A DNA stretch of 64,000 nucleotides from Gammaproteobacteria bacterium (GTDB lineage: Bacteria; Pseudomonadota; Gammaproteobacteria; Pseudomonadales; Porticoccaceae): positions 1 to 64,000 of the forward strand of contig JADJET010000011.1 of NCBI GenBank assembly GCA_016708925.1, written 5' to 3'. The position numbers and the translations under genes were made by a program. The notes below the pieces were generated by a model. It saw only the letters and a program-made list of their open reading frames with translations. It did not search any database and was not told the origin of the DNA. Below, one piece after another: positions 33,570 through 43,489 of the stretch. Positions within the stretch are counted from its first letter, which is position 1; each line of letters starts with the position of its first letter.

Positions 33570-35767
33570 ATGTCCGAAGCCAGCTCCTCCTTCCATCTGC
33601 TCGACGCGCGCATCCAGCGCTTCATTTGGGCCGAGGGCTGGGAATCCCTGCGTGACGCCCAGGAAGCAGCAATCCCGCTCATCGTCAAAGCCGACTGCGA
33701 CGTCATCGTTGCGGCGGCCACCGCTGCCGGGAAGACCGAGGCCGCATTTTTTCCCGCGCTGACTTACCTAGTGCAGGCTGAAAAACCGGGCCTCATTGTC
33801 TACATCAGTCCACTGAAGGCGCTTATCAACGACCAGTTCGGGCGGCTCGACAGGCTGTGCGACCAGCTGGAGGTTCCGGTTTGGCCTTGGCATGGTGACA
33901 TCAGCGCATCCACCAAGACAAAATTCCTGAACAAAAGCAACGGCGTGCTGCTTATCACACCGGAATCCCTCGAAGCGATGCTCTGCAATCGAGGATCCTC
34001 GATCAGAAGCGTATTCGAGCGGGCAGCGTTCTTCGTAGTCGACGAGCTGCATGCCTTCATCGGGTCGGAGCGCGGAAAGCAGCTCCAGTCCTTGTTGCAT
34101 CGCATAGAGCGAGTGATTGGACGCAGCGTGCCGCGCATTGGCCTCTCCGCGACCCTCGGAGATATGAGCCTCGCCGCCGAATTTCTTCGGCCTGGCAAAG
34201 GCTCCTCTGTCAAGCTGGTGGAGTCCAAATCCGCTGGGACTGAACTGAAGATTCTGATGAAAGGCTACGAAGAACCGCTCGTCGTCCTCCCGCAAGATAC
34301 ACAAGACTCACCAGAACCAACCACGCCTTCCCTGATTGCCACGCATTTATTCAAGAGTCTGCGTGGCTCGAACAATCTCATATTCCCGAACTCGCGCCGC
34401 GAGGTAGAGCGGTACACGCACCTTCTGAACACGCTTTGCCTGCTTCAGAAGGTGCCTAACGAGTTCTGGCCCCACCACGGCAATTTATCCAAAGAGATTC
34501 GCGCTGAAACTGAGGCCGCTCTGAAACAGAAGGAGTATCCGGCGACAGCCGTATGCACGAACACGCTGGAACTCGGTATCGATATTGGCGCGGTCAAGAG
34601 CGTAGCCCAAATTGGACCGCCACCATCCGTTGCCAGCCTGCGCCAACGGCTCGGTCGTTCGGGGCGCCGTAAAGGAGAGCCCGCTATTTTGCGCGGCTAC
34701 TGTATCGAGGACGCGCTGGGCGGCCAACCGTCGCTTTCCACGGAGTTGCGTCTCGGCACTGTCCAGATGATTGCCATGATTTCGCTGCTCCTGGAGGGCT
34801 GGTTCGAGCCTCCCGTGCCGAACGGCGCGCATCTATCGACACTGGTCCAACAGATGCTGTCAGCGATTGCCCAGCATGGCGGCGCGACCATCGGAGAGCT
34901 GTACCTCCTGCTGTGCGCACCCGAAACACCCTTCGCTGGCGTATCGAAGGAAGAATTTGTAGGACTGGCGCGGCACTTGGGGCTGAAGGAGCTGCTGATG
35001 CAGGATTCGTCCGGCATTTTGCTGCACGGCCGAATCGGCGAAAAATTTGTCAACCATTACACTTTCTACGCCGCCTTTACCACCGATGAAGAATTCCGCG
35101 TGGTCGCTGCGGGCAAGGCGCTCGGAACCATCCCGGTGTCGCAGATGCTCACCACCGGCCAGCGCATTCTTTTTGCTGGCAAAACCTGGCGGGTTGACGA
35201 AATCGACGAGCCCCAGAAGACCATCTTTGTGATACGAACCTCCGGTGGTGTACCGCCATCATTCTCGGGCGGGGTCGGCCGTACCCACACACGAGTGCGG
35301 CAGCGCATGCGCCAACTGTTGGAGGGAGATGACACTCCCGCGTTCTCGGATGAGGTCGTGCGCCGCTTCCTGACGGAGGCCCGGCGGAACTATGCCGCGC
35401 GTAACCTGACGCAGGAGTTCGTCGTGAATCAGGGCAGCGCCATTTTGTTCCTGACATGGCTTGGAGATGCAGCTAACGAAGCTATTTCCTGCCTGCTGAT
35501 CAGGCGGGGTATAACTGCAACGCCGGCGGGTCCTGGCGTAGAAATTCAGAAAAACAAGCACACTATCGAAAAGGTGCTGGATGTGCTGATTGACGCCGCC
35601 GTTGACGAGCCCCCGTCTGCCGACATGCTGCTTGCTGACGTCAAAAATCTTCAGCGGCAAAAATGGGACTGGGCACTACCAGAAGCACTTTTTTACACAA
35701 GGCTTACGCCAGTCTCTACCTCGATATTGAAGAGGCCATCGAATGGTGCAAGAAGCTCCGTCAGTAA
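33570..35767 (+). CDS. sngC: Shango SngC-like Lhr/BrxHI-type DEAD/DEAH helicase (one late frameshift)
   Basis: Superfamily 2 helicase: Q-motif-like RFIWAEGWESLRDAQEAAIP, Walker A AAATAAGKTEAAFF (residue 48), VVDELHAFIGSERG (D-E-L-H), GLSATLGD (motif III), CTNTLELGIDIGAVKS (motif V) and LRQRLGRSGRRKGEP (motif VI). A beta-rich C-terminal half follows as in Lhr. In a T-run near 35690 the frame changes; the restored end is HKAYASLYLDIEEAIEW, stopping at 35767, about 732 residues. It should translocate on nucleic acid with ATP. It is the third gene of the cassette. Confidence 0.85.
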
Positions 35768-35845
35768 CGCAAGCCCACTGGACTGGATCTATGGCGCCGG
35801 GAAATGTACGTCTGCCAGCAACCCTTGATTGGCGTATCAACCTCG

Positions 35846-36085
35846 CACCTAACGCCCGATTTTGCTAGATTCCCAGGCCAGCACTTACGCCGTCTCCATA
35901 ACCAAGAGCATTCGATGGACCAGCTCCAATACCGCATTAGCCAGCGTGCGGCATTCTTAGACGCCAAGCTCTGGGACGACGGCATCATCGAGCCGGCGCA
36001 GACCCGCGACGTGCTCGGCCTGTGTCTGGCGCTGGCCGCACTGCAACCCCCTGTGACCGGCCCGGCGCCGGTCTATCGCATGTAA
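35846..36085 (+). pseudogene. Internally deleted second carboxyltransferase gene (insertion scar)
   Basis: The leader CCCGATTTTGCTAGATTCCC and a start region MDQLQYRISQRAAFLDA mimic the leader and start of the gene at 28195 (MSQIQSRVNPRAASFAA), but with many differences. It then jumps straight to KLWDDGIIEPAQTRDVLGLC and ends VYRM, nearly identical to that gene's 3' end. Some 500 codons are missing. The result is an open 56-codon frame. It shows that the DNA carrying the three defence genes entered next to, or with, a foreign carboxylase 5' end. Confidence 0.85.
35969..36085. repeat. Direct repeat flanking the Shango cassette, right copy
   Basis: 117 bp matching 29676-29791 in the same orientation. 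It lies 12 bp before the start of the biotin carboxylase gene, the natural neighbour of the 3' end it copies. Confidence 0.92.
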
Positions 36086-36097
36086 CGGACATAAATA

Positions 36098-38150
36098 ATG
36101 TTTGCATCCCTGCTGATCGCCAACCGCGGCGAGATCGCGGTCCGCATCATCCGCACCTGCCGCAAACTCGGCATCCGGCCGATCGCGGTCTATTCCGAGG
36201 CGGATCGCGATGCGCTGCATGTCCGGCTCGCCGACGCGGCGTTTGCGATCGGCCCGGCGGAAAGCGCGCGCTCCTACCTCAATGCCGCCGCCATCGTTGC
36301 CGCCGCGCAGCGCGCCGGGGCTGAGGCCATCCACCCGGGGTACGGCTTTCTCGCCGAGAGTGAGGCGCTGATCGCCGCCTGCGAGGCCGCCGGCATCGTG
36401 TTCGTCGGCCCTCACCGCGAGGCGATCCGCGCCATGGGCTCGAAGATCGAGTCAGGCCATCGCCGAGCGCGCCGGGGTGCCGGTGGTGCCGGGCTATCAC
36501 GGCGGCGCCCAGGATGCGCCCACCCTGACGCGGGAGGCGGCGCGCATCGGCTTTCCGCTCCTGATCAAGGCCAGCGCCGGCGGCGGCGGGCGCGGCATGC
36601 GCCGGGTCGAGCGCGCGACGGACTTCGCCGAGGCCCTGGTGCAGGCCCGCGCCGAGGCGCTCGCCGGTTTCGGCGATGACCGGGTGCTGCTTGAAAGACT
36701 GGTAACCGCGCCGCGCCATATCGAGGTGCAGATCGCCGCCGACCGCCACGGCCGGGTGGTGCATCTGTTCGAGCGCGAGTGCTCGATCCAGCGCAATCAT
36801 CAGAAGGTGATCGAGGAAGCGCCGGCGGCGTTCATCTCCGCGCAGCAGCGCGCGGCGCTCCACACCTACGCCGTCGCTCGCGCGGGTGATCGACTTACGA
36901 CTCCGCAGGCGGCGGAATTTCTGCTCGACAACGACAGCGGCGAAATTTATTTTCTGGAAATGAATACGCGGCTCCAGGTGGAGCACCCGGTCACCGAGTA
37001 CGTCACCGGACTCGACCTGGTGGAATGGCAGTTGCGCAGCGCCGCCGGCGAACTCCTGCCCCTGACCCAGGAGCAAATCACCTGTACCGGCTGGGCGATC
37101 GAGGCGCGTGTCAACGCCGAGGACCCCGCGCGCGGTTATCGGCCCGGCACCGGCACCATCGCGCTGTACGACGCACCGCGGGCGACGGCATCCGGGTGGA
37201 CAGCGGCGTCGGCGCGGGTTCCGTGGTCACACCCCATTACGATTCATTGCTCGCCAAGGTGATCGCCGGCGGCGCCGACCGCGAGCTGGCGCAGCGCCGG
37301 CTCGCGGCGGCGCTGGGGCAGTTCACGCTCAGCGGCCCGGTCACCAACCTCGCCTTCCTGTACGACATCCTGCGCCGGCGCGCCTTCAGCGCCGAGCCCC
37401 TGACCACCGGCTTTCTCGACACCCAGTTTCCCGGCGGCTGGAATGCGCCTGTCACCGCACCGGAAACCGTGCTGTTGGCCGCGCTGGCCCAGCGATGCTG
37501 ATGGAAGCCGAGTGCCGGGACTCGCCTGGCGCAGCCTCGGCGCCTTCCGTCTGCTGGAGCCCGCGGGCGTCCGCGGCGAGCCGGGTCGGCTGGCCGATGC
37601 CGGGGAAACCATTCATGAGATCGGCGTGCGCGGCCGCAATGGCAGCTACGAACTCGAATGCGGCGCGCACGCGTTCGCGGCGACCGCGCGCTGGGCCGAA
37701 CCCGGTGTGCTGTGCGTCGAACACGCGGGCCACAGCCAACGGCTGACGGTGCACCGCAACGGCGATCTGCTGACCCTCGACATCGCCGGCGCAGTCGTCA
37801 CCCTGCGCGTCGTCACACGCCGCGAGACCGACGCCACCAAAATCGGCGGTCACGGCGACCACCGCATCACTGCGACATTGCCCGGCCAGTCGCTGAAGTG
37901 CGTGCCCCGGGGGCTGCTCCCGCCGATCGGCGACAAGCGCGCGGACCGGCGAGGGCGGCGCTGGTGGTACTGGGATTCGATGCGGAAACTAGACTGCGAC
38001 CCCTCGCCGCCGGCCGGGCCGACAGGAGTTTTCCGGCCGCTGTCGGGAGTCGGGCTGTTGGCCTGCGCGGTCGGCGAGCCCAGCGGGCGTCGGGGGGCGG
38101 CGCGCTGCGCTTTGTCAGTCTGGTCGGTCGCGAACTGGAGCCAGGGTGCG
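36098..38150 (+). pseudogene. Acyl-CoA carboxylase biotin carboxylase (alpha) subunit, multiply frameshifted
   Basis: MFASLLIANRGEIAVRIIRT and EAIHPGYGFLAESEAL form the biotin carboxylase start. After a shift near 36450: LIKASAGGGGRGMRRVE (ATP loop), HLFERECSIQRNHQKVIEEA and EIYFLEMNTRLQVEHPVTEY (active site). Another near 37190 leads to DSLLAKVIAGGADRELAQRR, then near 37495 to a BT domain. The final biotinyl domain is recognisable (TATLPGQSLKC; ETRLRPLAAGRAD) but the A/S-M-K-M biotin motif reads DSMRK across an indel. The region 36870-36900 also lacks several residues. It may be real decay or poor sequence; the 3' end is approximate. Confidence 0.75.
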
Positions 38151-38223
38151 AGGCTGGAAAGCGAATTGTGCGCCGATACCAACACCATTTCCGTTCCATC
38201 GAACCATTGAGCGAGGCCCGAAC

Positions 38224-39384
38224 ATGACCATCAACCAACTGTATTTTTCCGACGAACAAAACATGCTGCGCGAGCAGATCCGCCGCTTTGTGGAACAGGA
38301 AGTGGTGCCGCACGCCGAAGCCTGGGAACTCGATGGCTTCGTGCCGCGCGCGGTGCTGAAAAAAATGGGCGACCTCGGTTTTCTCGGCATCCGCTACCCC
38401 GAGGAATACGGCGGCAGCAACATGAATACGCTGGGCAGCGTGATCCTGGCCGAGGAACTGGGCCGCTCCACCTTCGGCGGTTTCGCGGTCACCGTCACCG
38501 TGCACACCGACATGGCCTCGCCGCACCTGGCCAACTTTGGCAACAAGGCACAGCAGGACAAATACTTTCCCGACCTGATCGCGGGCCGCAAGATCTGCGC
38601 GGTGGGCGTGACCGAGCCCGACGCGGGTTCCGATGTCGCCGGCATCCGCACCACGGCGGTGGCGGACGGCGATCACTATGTGCTGAACGGCAGCAAGATG
38701 TTCATCACCAACGGCGTCAAGGGCGATATCTATTTCATCGCCGCCAAGACCGACACCCAGGTCAAAAGCTCGCGCGGCATCACCATCTTCATCGTCGAGA
38801 AAGGTACGCCCGGCTTCAGCGTCGGCCGCGCCCTCGACAAGCAGGGCTGGCGCTGCTCCGACACCGCCGAGCTGGTATTCGACAACTGCCGCGTGCCGCG
38901 CGAGAACATCCTGGGCGAATTGAACAAAGGTTTCTATTCGATCATGCGCAACTTCCAGAACGAGCGCACCGTGCTCGCCGCGCAATCCATGGGCGAAGCC
39001 GCGAAAGCGCTGGAAATGACGCTGCAATACGTGCAGGAACGCAAAGCCTTCGGCGCCACTCTGTGGGACAAGCAGACGATCCGCCAGCGCCTCGCCATGT
39101 TGCAGGCCAAGGTCGAAGCGGGACGGCAACTGACCTACCACGCCGCCTGGCTCGATGCCCAGGGCGAGGACGCGGTCAAGGAAGTGTCGATGGCCAAAGC
39201 CTATTGCTGCGAACTGGTGAACGAAGTCGTGTACACCTGCCTGCAATTCCACGGCGGTTTCGGTTACATCCGCGAAAGCGCCATCGAGCGCATGAGCCGC
39301 GACGCCCGCGTGCAGAGCATCGGTGGCGGCGCCACGGAAGTGATGCTGGAGGAGATCGCCAAGCGGTCGGTGGTGGTAAGCTGA
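38224..39384 (+). CDS. Acyl-CoA dehydrogenase
   Basis: A 386-residue enzyme, intact. MTINQLYFSDEQNMLREQIR is the usual N-terminus. VGVTEPDAGSDVAGIRTTAV binds FAD and substrate, RKAFGATLWDKQTIRQRLAM and FHGGFGYIRESAIERMSRDA are the C-terminal signatures. The start follows the carboxylase genes on the same strand, as in leucine or acyclic-terpene degradation operons where dehydrogenase and carboxylase act in sequence. The exact acyl-CoA cannot be told. Confidence 0.93.
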   Translation: MTINQLYFSDEQNMLREQIRRFVEQEVVPHAEAWELDGFVPRAVLKKMGDLGFLGIRYPEEYGGSNMNTLGSVILAEELGRSTFGGFAVTVTVHTDMASPHLANFGNKAQQDKYFPDLIAGRKICAVGVTEPDAGSDVAGIRTTAVADGDHYVLNGSKMFITNGVKGDIYFIAAKTDTQVKSSRGITIFIVEKGTPGFSVGRALDKQGWRCSDTAELVFDNCRVPRENILGELNKGFYSIMRNFQNERTVLAAQSMGEAAKALEMTLQYVQERKAFGATLWDKQTIRQRLAMLQAKVEAGRQLTYHAAWLDAQGEDAVKEVSMAKAYCCELVNEVVYTCLQFHGGFGYIRESAIERMSRDARVQSIGGGATEVMLEEIAKRSVVVS

Positions 39385-39409
39385 AAACCGGAATCAGCAG
39401 CAACGCGAC

Positions 39410-39821
39410 ATGAAGAACGATCGGCGATCCAGAAACTGGTGCGCCAGCACTATCCAGATGTCCAGGCGATTTACCGCTTCGGCTCTGCCGGGACCGCGTA
39501 CGAGCGGACCGACAGCGACTGGACATCGCGCTGCTGCTGCCACCGGACAGCGCCCGTCGCGCCGGCACTCTGGCACTCGGCGATCTGCATCTGGCACTCC
39601 GAAGCCGCCCTGTCCCGCGACGTGGACTTGATCAATCGCGGCTGGCGCCGGCCATGCTTCAGGCGCAGATCGTCGTCACCGGCACGCGCATGTTTTGCAC
39701 CGATGCCCTGCTGGCCGATGAATTCGAGCTACTGGCACTCGCGCTTTATCAGAAGCTGAATCAGGAGCGTGCCCGCATCGTCGCCGAAGGGCTGCGCAGC
39801 GGGAGTTTTCTCGCGCCATGA
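39410..39821 (+). CDS. MntA-like nucleotidyltransferase antitoxin (frameshifts)
   Basis: After a shift near 39425 the protein reads AIQKLVRQHYPDVQAIYRFG, then SAGTAYERTDSD, the GS and D-x-D nucleotidyltransferase motif, with a base missing at the second Asp. In the other frame ALLLPPDSARRAGTLALGDL follows, then RDVDLIN (third Asp), then LQAQIVVTGTRMF and NQERARIVAEGL. This is the MntA type that partners DUF86 HepT. Its TGA overlaps the ATG of a HepT start. It differs from the minimal MNT genes at 15-21 kb. Confidence 0.72.
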
Positions 39822-39892
39822 GCGATGTGGTACTGCACAAAAAAGTCAGTATCGAGCGCTGCCTGCGGCCCACAGGGAAAAATAATGCGTAA
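39818..39892 (+). pseudogene. HepT (DUF86) toxin, only the first 24 codons left
   Basis: MSDVVLHKKVSIERCLRPTG is a DUF86 HepT N-terminus, overlapping the MntA stop by 4 bp (ATGA). After about 20 residues it runs into the start of the cold-shock protein gene at 39885. The HEPN motif is gone. The toxin has been deleted while the antitoxin remained. Confidence 0.65.
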
Positions 39893-40486
39893 ACAAGGAA
39901 AAATCGTGCGCTGGAAAGACGACAAGGGTTTCGGGTTCATTGAGCCATCAGGTGGCGGCAAACAGGCGTTCGTTCACATCAAGGCCTTTCACGGCGGCAC
40001 GCGCAGGCCGGCCAACGGCGATGAAGTCAGCTACCTGGAATCCCGCGACAGTCAGGGCCGCATAAAAGCCGAGCACGTGCAATTTCTCACAGCAAAGTTT
40101 GCGCTTGGCTCGGCATCCAGGGCGCTTATGGCAGCGCTTTTTCTGGTGGCGTTGGCCGGCGGCGTCGCGCTCGGGATATATTCGTCGCCCATCCTTTGGC
40201 TGTACTGGGCATGAGTGCTCTGACTTTCTGCTTTTACTTCATCGACAAGGAAGCAGCACAGAACGGGCGACAGCGCACTCCGGAGCGCAGGCTGCACCTG
40301 TTGGCACTGGCTGGCGGCTGGCCGGGAGCACTGTACGCCCAGCAACTGCTTCGGCATAAATCGAGCAAGGAATCGTTCCGTGCGGTCTTCCGGGTTACCG
40401 TCGGATTCAATCTTGCCGGTCTCGGATACCTGGCATCGGACTACGGTGGGTGGCTTGTAGAAATATTCCGGCAGTTGATGCGTTGA
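39885..40486 (+). CDS. Cold-shock domain / DUF1294 membrane protein (frameshifted)
   Basis: The first frame reads MRKQGKIVRWKDDKGFGFIE, an OB-fold cold-shock domain (RNP1 KGFGFI), then FVHIKAF, a linker and a hydrophobic helix (LMAALFLVALAGGVALGIYS). The second frame, from near 40200, reads YFIDKEAAQNGRQRTPERRL, HLLALAGGWPGALYAQQLLR and HKSSKESFRAVF, the DUF1294 domain. Usually both parts form one protein of about 200 residues; the join lies near 40200. Nucleic-acid binding at the membrane is inferred; function unknown. Confidence 0.82.
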
Positions 40487-40674
40487 GTGCCAGCGATCCG
40501 CGCAGCGGATTGTCGCGGTGGGTTCGCGCGAGCGCTGCGTGTCATGGAGCACTTTCACAATATGCTGGCACCTCAACCCGGCCCGCAGCGGAGGTTTGCC
40601 ACGTTGTCCGGTCGTCTGTGCGCCCTATCAAATCCGATCGACGCCGCGGATAGTCGTCACGGGAACCCGACCAG
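40487..40674. other. Non-coding gap
   Basis: I see no gene, repeat or clear terminator between the DUF1294 end and the 3' end of the glutathione transferase gene, which converge here. Confidence 0.4.
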
Positions 40675-41280
40675 CTAACCCAGCCCCTCCGCCTTCATGG
40701 TTGCCTGCACCGCGGGACGTGCCATCACCCGGCCCAGGTAGGCGCCGAGATTGGGCCAGGGCGACAGGTCGATCTTCATGAACCCCGCCCAGCCGAGCAC
40801 AGTGGCGAGATAGCAATCCGCCACCGTAAACCCGCTGCCCATCAGAAATTGCTTGCCGGCCAGTTGCTGGTTGATGTAGCCCAGTCGCCCCTGGAGATTT
40901 TCCAGGGCGATCTTTCTGGCTGCGTCCGGCAGCGCGGGATTGAACAGGGGGCCAAAACCCTTGTGCAGTTCGGTAGCGATAAAATTGAGCGTTTCCATCA
41001 GGCGGTAGCGCTCGGGCGTGCCGGCCGCGGGCGCCAGGCCGCTGCTTGGCTTCTGATCCGCGATCCACTGCAACAGCACCGCGCATTCGGTGAGATATTC
41101 GCCGTTGTCCAGCCGCAGACAGGGCACGGAGCCTTTCGGATTGATGGTGGTGAAATCAACGCCGGTCTCGGTTTTCTTGCTGGCGAGATCGACTTTCTCG
41201 AGTTCGACATTGAGCCCAGCTTCGCGCAGCGCCATGTGGGGAGCGAGCGAACAGGCGCCCGGGAAGTAATAGAGTTTCAT
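40675..41280 (-). CDS. gstA: Glutathione S-transferase (GstA type)
   Basis: A 201-residue enzyme starting MKLYYFPGACSLAPHMALRE, the beta-class GST N-terminus with the conserved Cys-Ser pair that binds glutathione. NPKGSVPCLRLDNGEYLTEC supplies the cis-Pro and the E/C motif, and FLMGSGFTVADCYLATVLGW the C-terminal N-capping box. The start has a GAGGAATCGATC ribosome site. Intact; a single gene. The electrophile conjugated is unknown. Confidence 0.93.
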   Translation of the reverse strand: MKLYYFPGACSLAPHMALREAGLNVELEKVDLASKKTETGVDFTTINPKGSVPCLRLDNGEYLTECAVLLQWIADQKPSSGLAPAAGTPERYRLMETLNFIATELHKGFGPLFNPALPDAARKIALENLQGRLGYINQQLAGKQFLMGSGFTVADCYLATVLGWAGFMKIDLSPWPNLGAYLGRVMARPAVQATMKAEGLG

Positions 41281-41620
41281 GATCGATTCCTCAGCGGATG
41301 AATGGGGTATCGTGCGGCACCGCGGCGGGTACCGCGCCGGTCGGTCAAGACTACTCCTGCGCCGTGGCGGTTAACACACCGGATGAACACCGCCTGAAGA
41401 TTCGCTGGCAGCGCAGCCGCATTGAGTCCAGCGCAATCCGGGCAGCCCCCCCGTCAGACTCGAGCGCGCTGACGCGTCGGCACCGTTACGGACTCGCTCG
41501 ACAAGTCTGTAGCGCGGCGCCATAGCCGGGGCAGCCTGGCAAGCGCTGGCTCCAACGCGCGCGACGATGCCCCTCGCGGTTTTGGCTATGATGAACCCCG
41601 CCGCGACCAGAGCCTTTTCC
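41281..41620. other. Divergent intergenic region
   Basis: About 340 bp between gstA and corA, presumably holding both promoters. Open frames in it have no family similarity, and I see no strong hairpin. Confidence 0.4.
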
Positions 41621-42701
41621 ATGCGCAAGATCGTCAAACGCTACCACCCGCCGGGCACGCCGCCCGGTACTCTGCTGCCGGCCGCGGAAGGCGCCGCGCC
41701 GGCCCGCATCCGGCTGCTGGAATACACTGCCGAGCGCTGCAAGGAGATCGCCGTCGAGTCACTGGACGACTGTCTGCCCTACCTGAAAACCCCCGCCGCC
41801 ACCTGGATTCACATTCAGGGCGCGCCTTCGCCAGCGATGCTGAAGCAATTGGGACAGAAATTTGGTTTGCATCCGCTCGCACTAGAGGACGTACAAAACA
41901 CCGGTCAGCGGCCCAAGTTCGATCCGCATCCCGAACATTATTTTCTGATCGCTGCACTGCCGCGCAGCGCGGACAATGAAATTCATATCGACCAGGTCAG
42001 CATCTTCCTCGGCCCCGGTTTTCTCGTCACTTTCACCAGCAACGGCGAGGACCCTTTCGAACCCGTGCGCAAACGCCTGCACGCCGAGTCCAGCCTGATC
42101 CGCGGTTATCCGGTGGGCTATCTGCTCTACGCCGTGCTCGATCTGGTGATCGATGCGGGTTTTCCGGTGCTCGAAAAACTCGGCGAGGAAATCGAACATC
42201 TGGAAGAGGCCGTGCTCGACAGCCCCTCCCGCGACACCGTCACAACCATTCATCATTTGCGCCGCAACCTGCTGGTACTGCGCCGCATGCTGTGGCCGCA
42301 GCGGGATCTGGTGAGCGCCATCCTGCGCGAAGAAAACAACCTCATCGATGAGCACACCCGCCTCTATCTGCGCGACTGCCACGACCACGCCATCCAAGTG
42401 ATGGACCTGCTGGAAAACTACCGCGACATGATCACCAGCCTGATGGACATCTATCTGTCGAGCCTGAGCTACCGCATGAACGACGTGATGCGCACCCTCA
42501 CCGTGATCGCCACCATCTTCATGCCGCTGACCTTCATCGCCGGGCTCTACGGCATGAATTTCGGCAACGGCAACCCGGCCGCGAGCCCGTTGGCGATGCC
42601 GGAACTCAACTGGTACTTCGGCTACCCCCTGGCACTCCGGGATCATGGTCGCCGTGGCGGGAGCCATGGGGCTCTACTTCAAGCGCAAGGGCTGGTTTTA
42701 G
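41621..42701 (+). CDS. corA: CorA-family magnesium/divalent metal transporter (late frameshift)
   Basis: From the ATG at 41621 (MRKIVKRYHPPGTPPG) a cytoplasmic funnel follows: WIHIQGAPSPAMLKQLGQKF, HPLALEDVQNTGQRPKFDPH, and SIFLGPGFLVTF. The stalk ends in LTVIATIFMPLTFIAGLYGM with the GMN selectivity motif in YGMNFGN. A single-base shift near 42630 restores SGIMVAVAGAMGLYFKRKGW, the second helix, ending at 42701, about 360 residues. Earlier in-frame ATGs at 41588 or 41567 are possible starts. Confidence 0.9.
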
Positions 42702-42760
42702 CCGGTTTTCAACGCGCTGCCGGAGCCTGTCCACGCCATCCGGGTCGATTCCCGTCGTTG

Positions 42761-42794
42761 ATTTATATTCCAATAATCATTAGATTGTTTTCCC
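42761..42794. promoter_or_regulatory. AT-rich promoter/operator candidate
   Basis: ATTTATATTCCAATAATCAT followed by TAGATTGTTTT stands out in otherwise GC-rich DNA just before an ArsR-rhodanese gene. CAAT and ATTG form short dyad arms. The downstream regulator probably binds here, as BigR-like repressors do. Confidence 0.4.
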
Positions 42795-43466
42795 ATGACA
42801 ACCCGTACCATGAAAGACCCGCTCTACGAACAGGTCGCCCGCATCGGCAAGGCGCTGGCGAGCCCCAAACGCCTGGAACTGCTGGAGCTGCTCGCCCAGG
42901 GTGAAAAAACCGTCGAAATGCTGGCCGCCGCGCTTGCCATCGACCTGAAGCTGGCCAGCGCCCATCTGAAGGCGCTGGCGGCGGCGCGCATCGTGGCCAG
43001 CCGACGCGACGGCAAATACCGGTGGTATCGCTTGAGCGGGCCGGATGTCGCGCAGCTCTGGGTGCGGTTGCGCGACGTGGCGGAGACGCATCTCGCGGAA
43101 TTGCGGGTTGCCCTGCACGCGATGGCCGGCGCTTCCGAAACCCTGGTGGCGACCGCGCGGGAAGCACTGCTGGCGCAGGCGCGCAGCGGCGCGATCGTCG
43201 TCATCGACGTGCGTCCCCGCGACGAGTACGACACCGCGCATCTGCCCTTTGCGCGCTCGCTGCCGCTGGCGGAGCTCGAAGCGCGGCTGGCGGAATTGCC
43301 TGCCGACAAGGACATCGTCGTCTACTGCCGCGGTCCTTTCTGTGTGTTCGCCGACACCGCAGTGCGGTTACTCACCGCCCGGGGCTACCGCGCGCGCAAG
43401 CTGCGCGACGGTGTGAATGAATGGCAGGCAGCGGGGCTGCCGCTGGCGCGCGTCGCAGCGGCCTGA
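42795..43466 (+). CDS. ArsR-family regulator fused to a rhodanese domain
   Basis: A 223-residue fusion. Residues 1-95 are a winged helix (IGKALASPKRLELLELLAQG; DLKLASAHLKALAAARIVAS). Residues 115-220 are a rhodanese domain: VVIDVRPRDEYDTAHLPFAR, and the catalytic Cys loop in DIVVYCRGPFCVFADTAVRL (Y-C-R-G-P-F-C). Such fusions respond to reactive sulfur and regulate nearby sulfur genes. The neighbours (DsrE, persulfide dioxygenase remnant, MFS) support that role. Confidence 0.92.
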   Translation: MTTRTMKDPLYEQVARIGKALASPKRLELLELLAQGEKTVEMLAAALAIDLKLASAHLKALAAARIVASRRDGKYRWYRLSGPDVAQLWVRLRDVAETHLAELRVALHAMAGASETLVATAREALLAQARSGAIVVIDVRPRDEYDTAHLPFARSLPLAELEARLAELPADKDIVVYCRGPFCVFADTAVRLLTARGYRARKLRDGVNEWQAAGLPLARVAAA

Positions 43467-43489
43467 TCGGTTACTAACCCGGAGGCTCC

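Noticed and set aside
32232..35767. A BREX type 2 locus
   Set aside because: brxD- and brxHI-like genes are present, but pglW, pglX, pglY and pglZ are missing on both sides; the TerB gene in first place points to Shango.
37867..39252. 461-codon minus-strand frame
   Set aside because: Antisense of the intact acyl-CoA dehydrogenase and part of the carboxylase.
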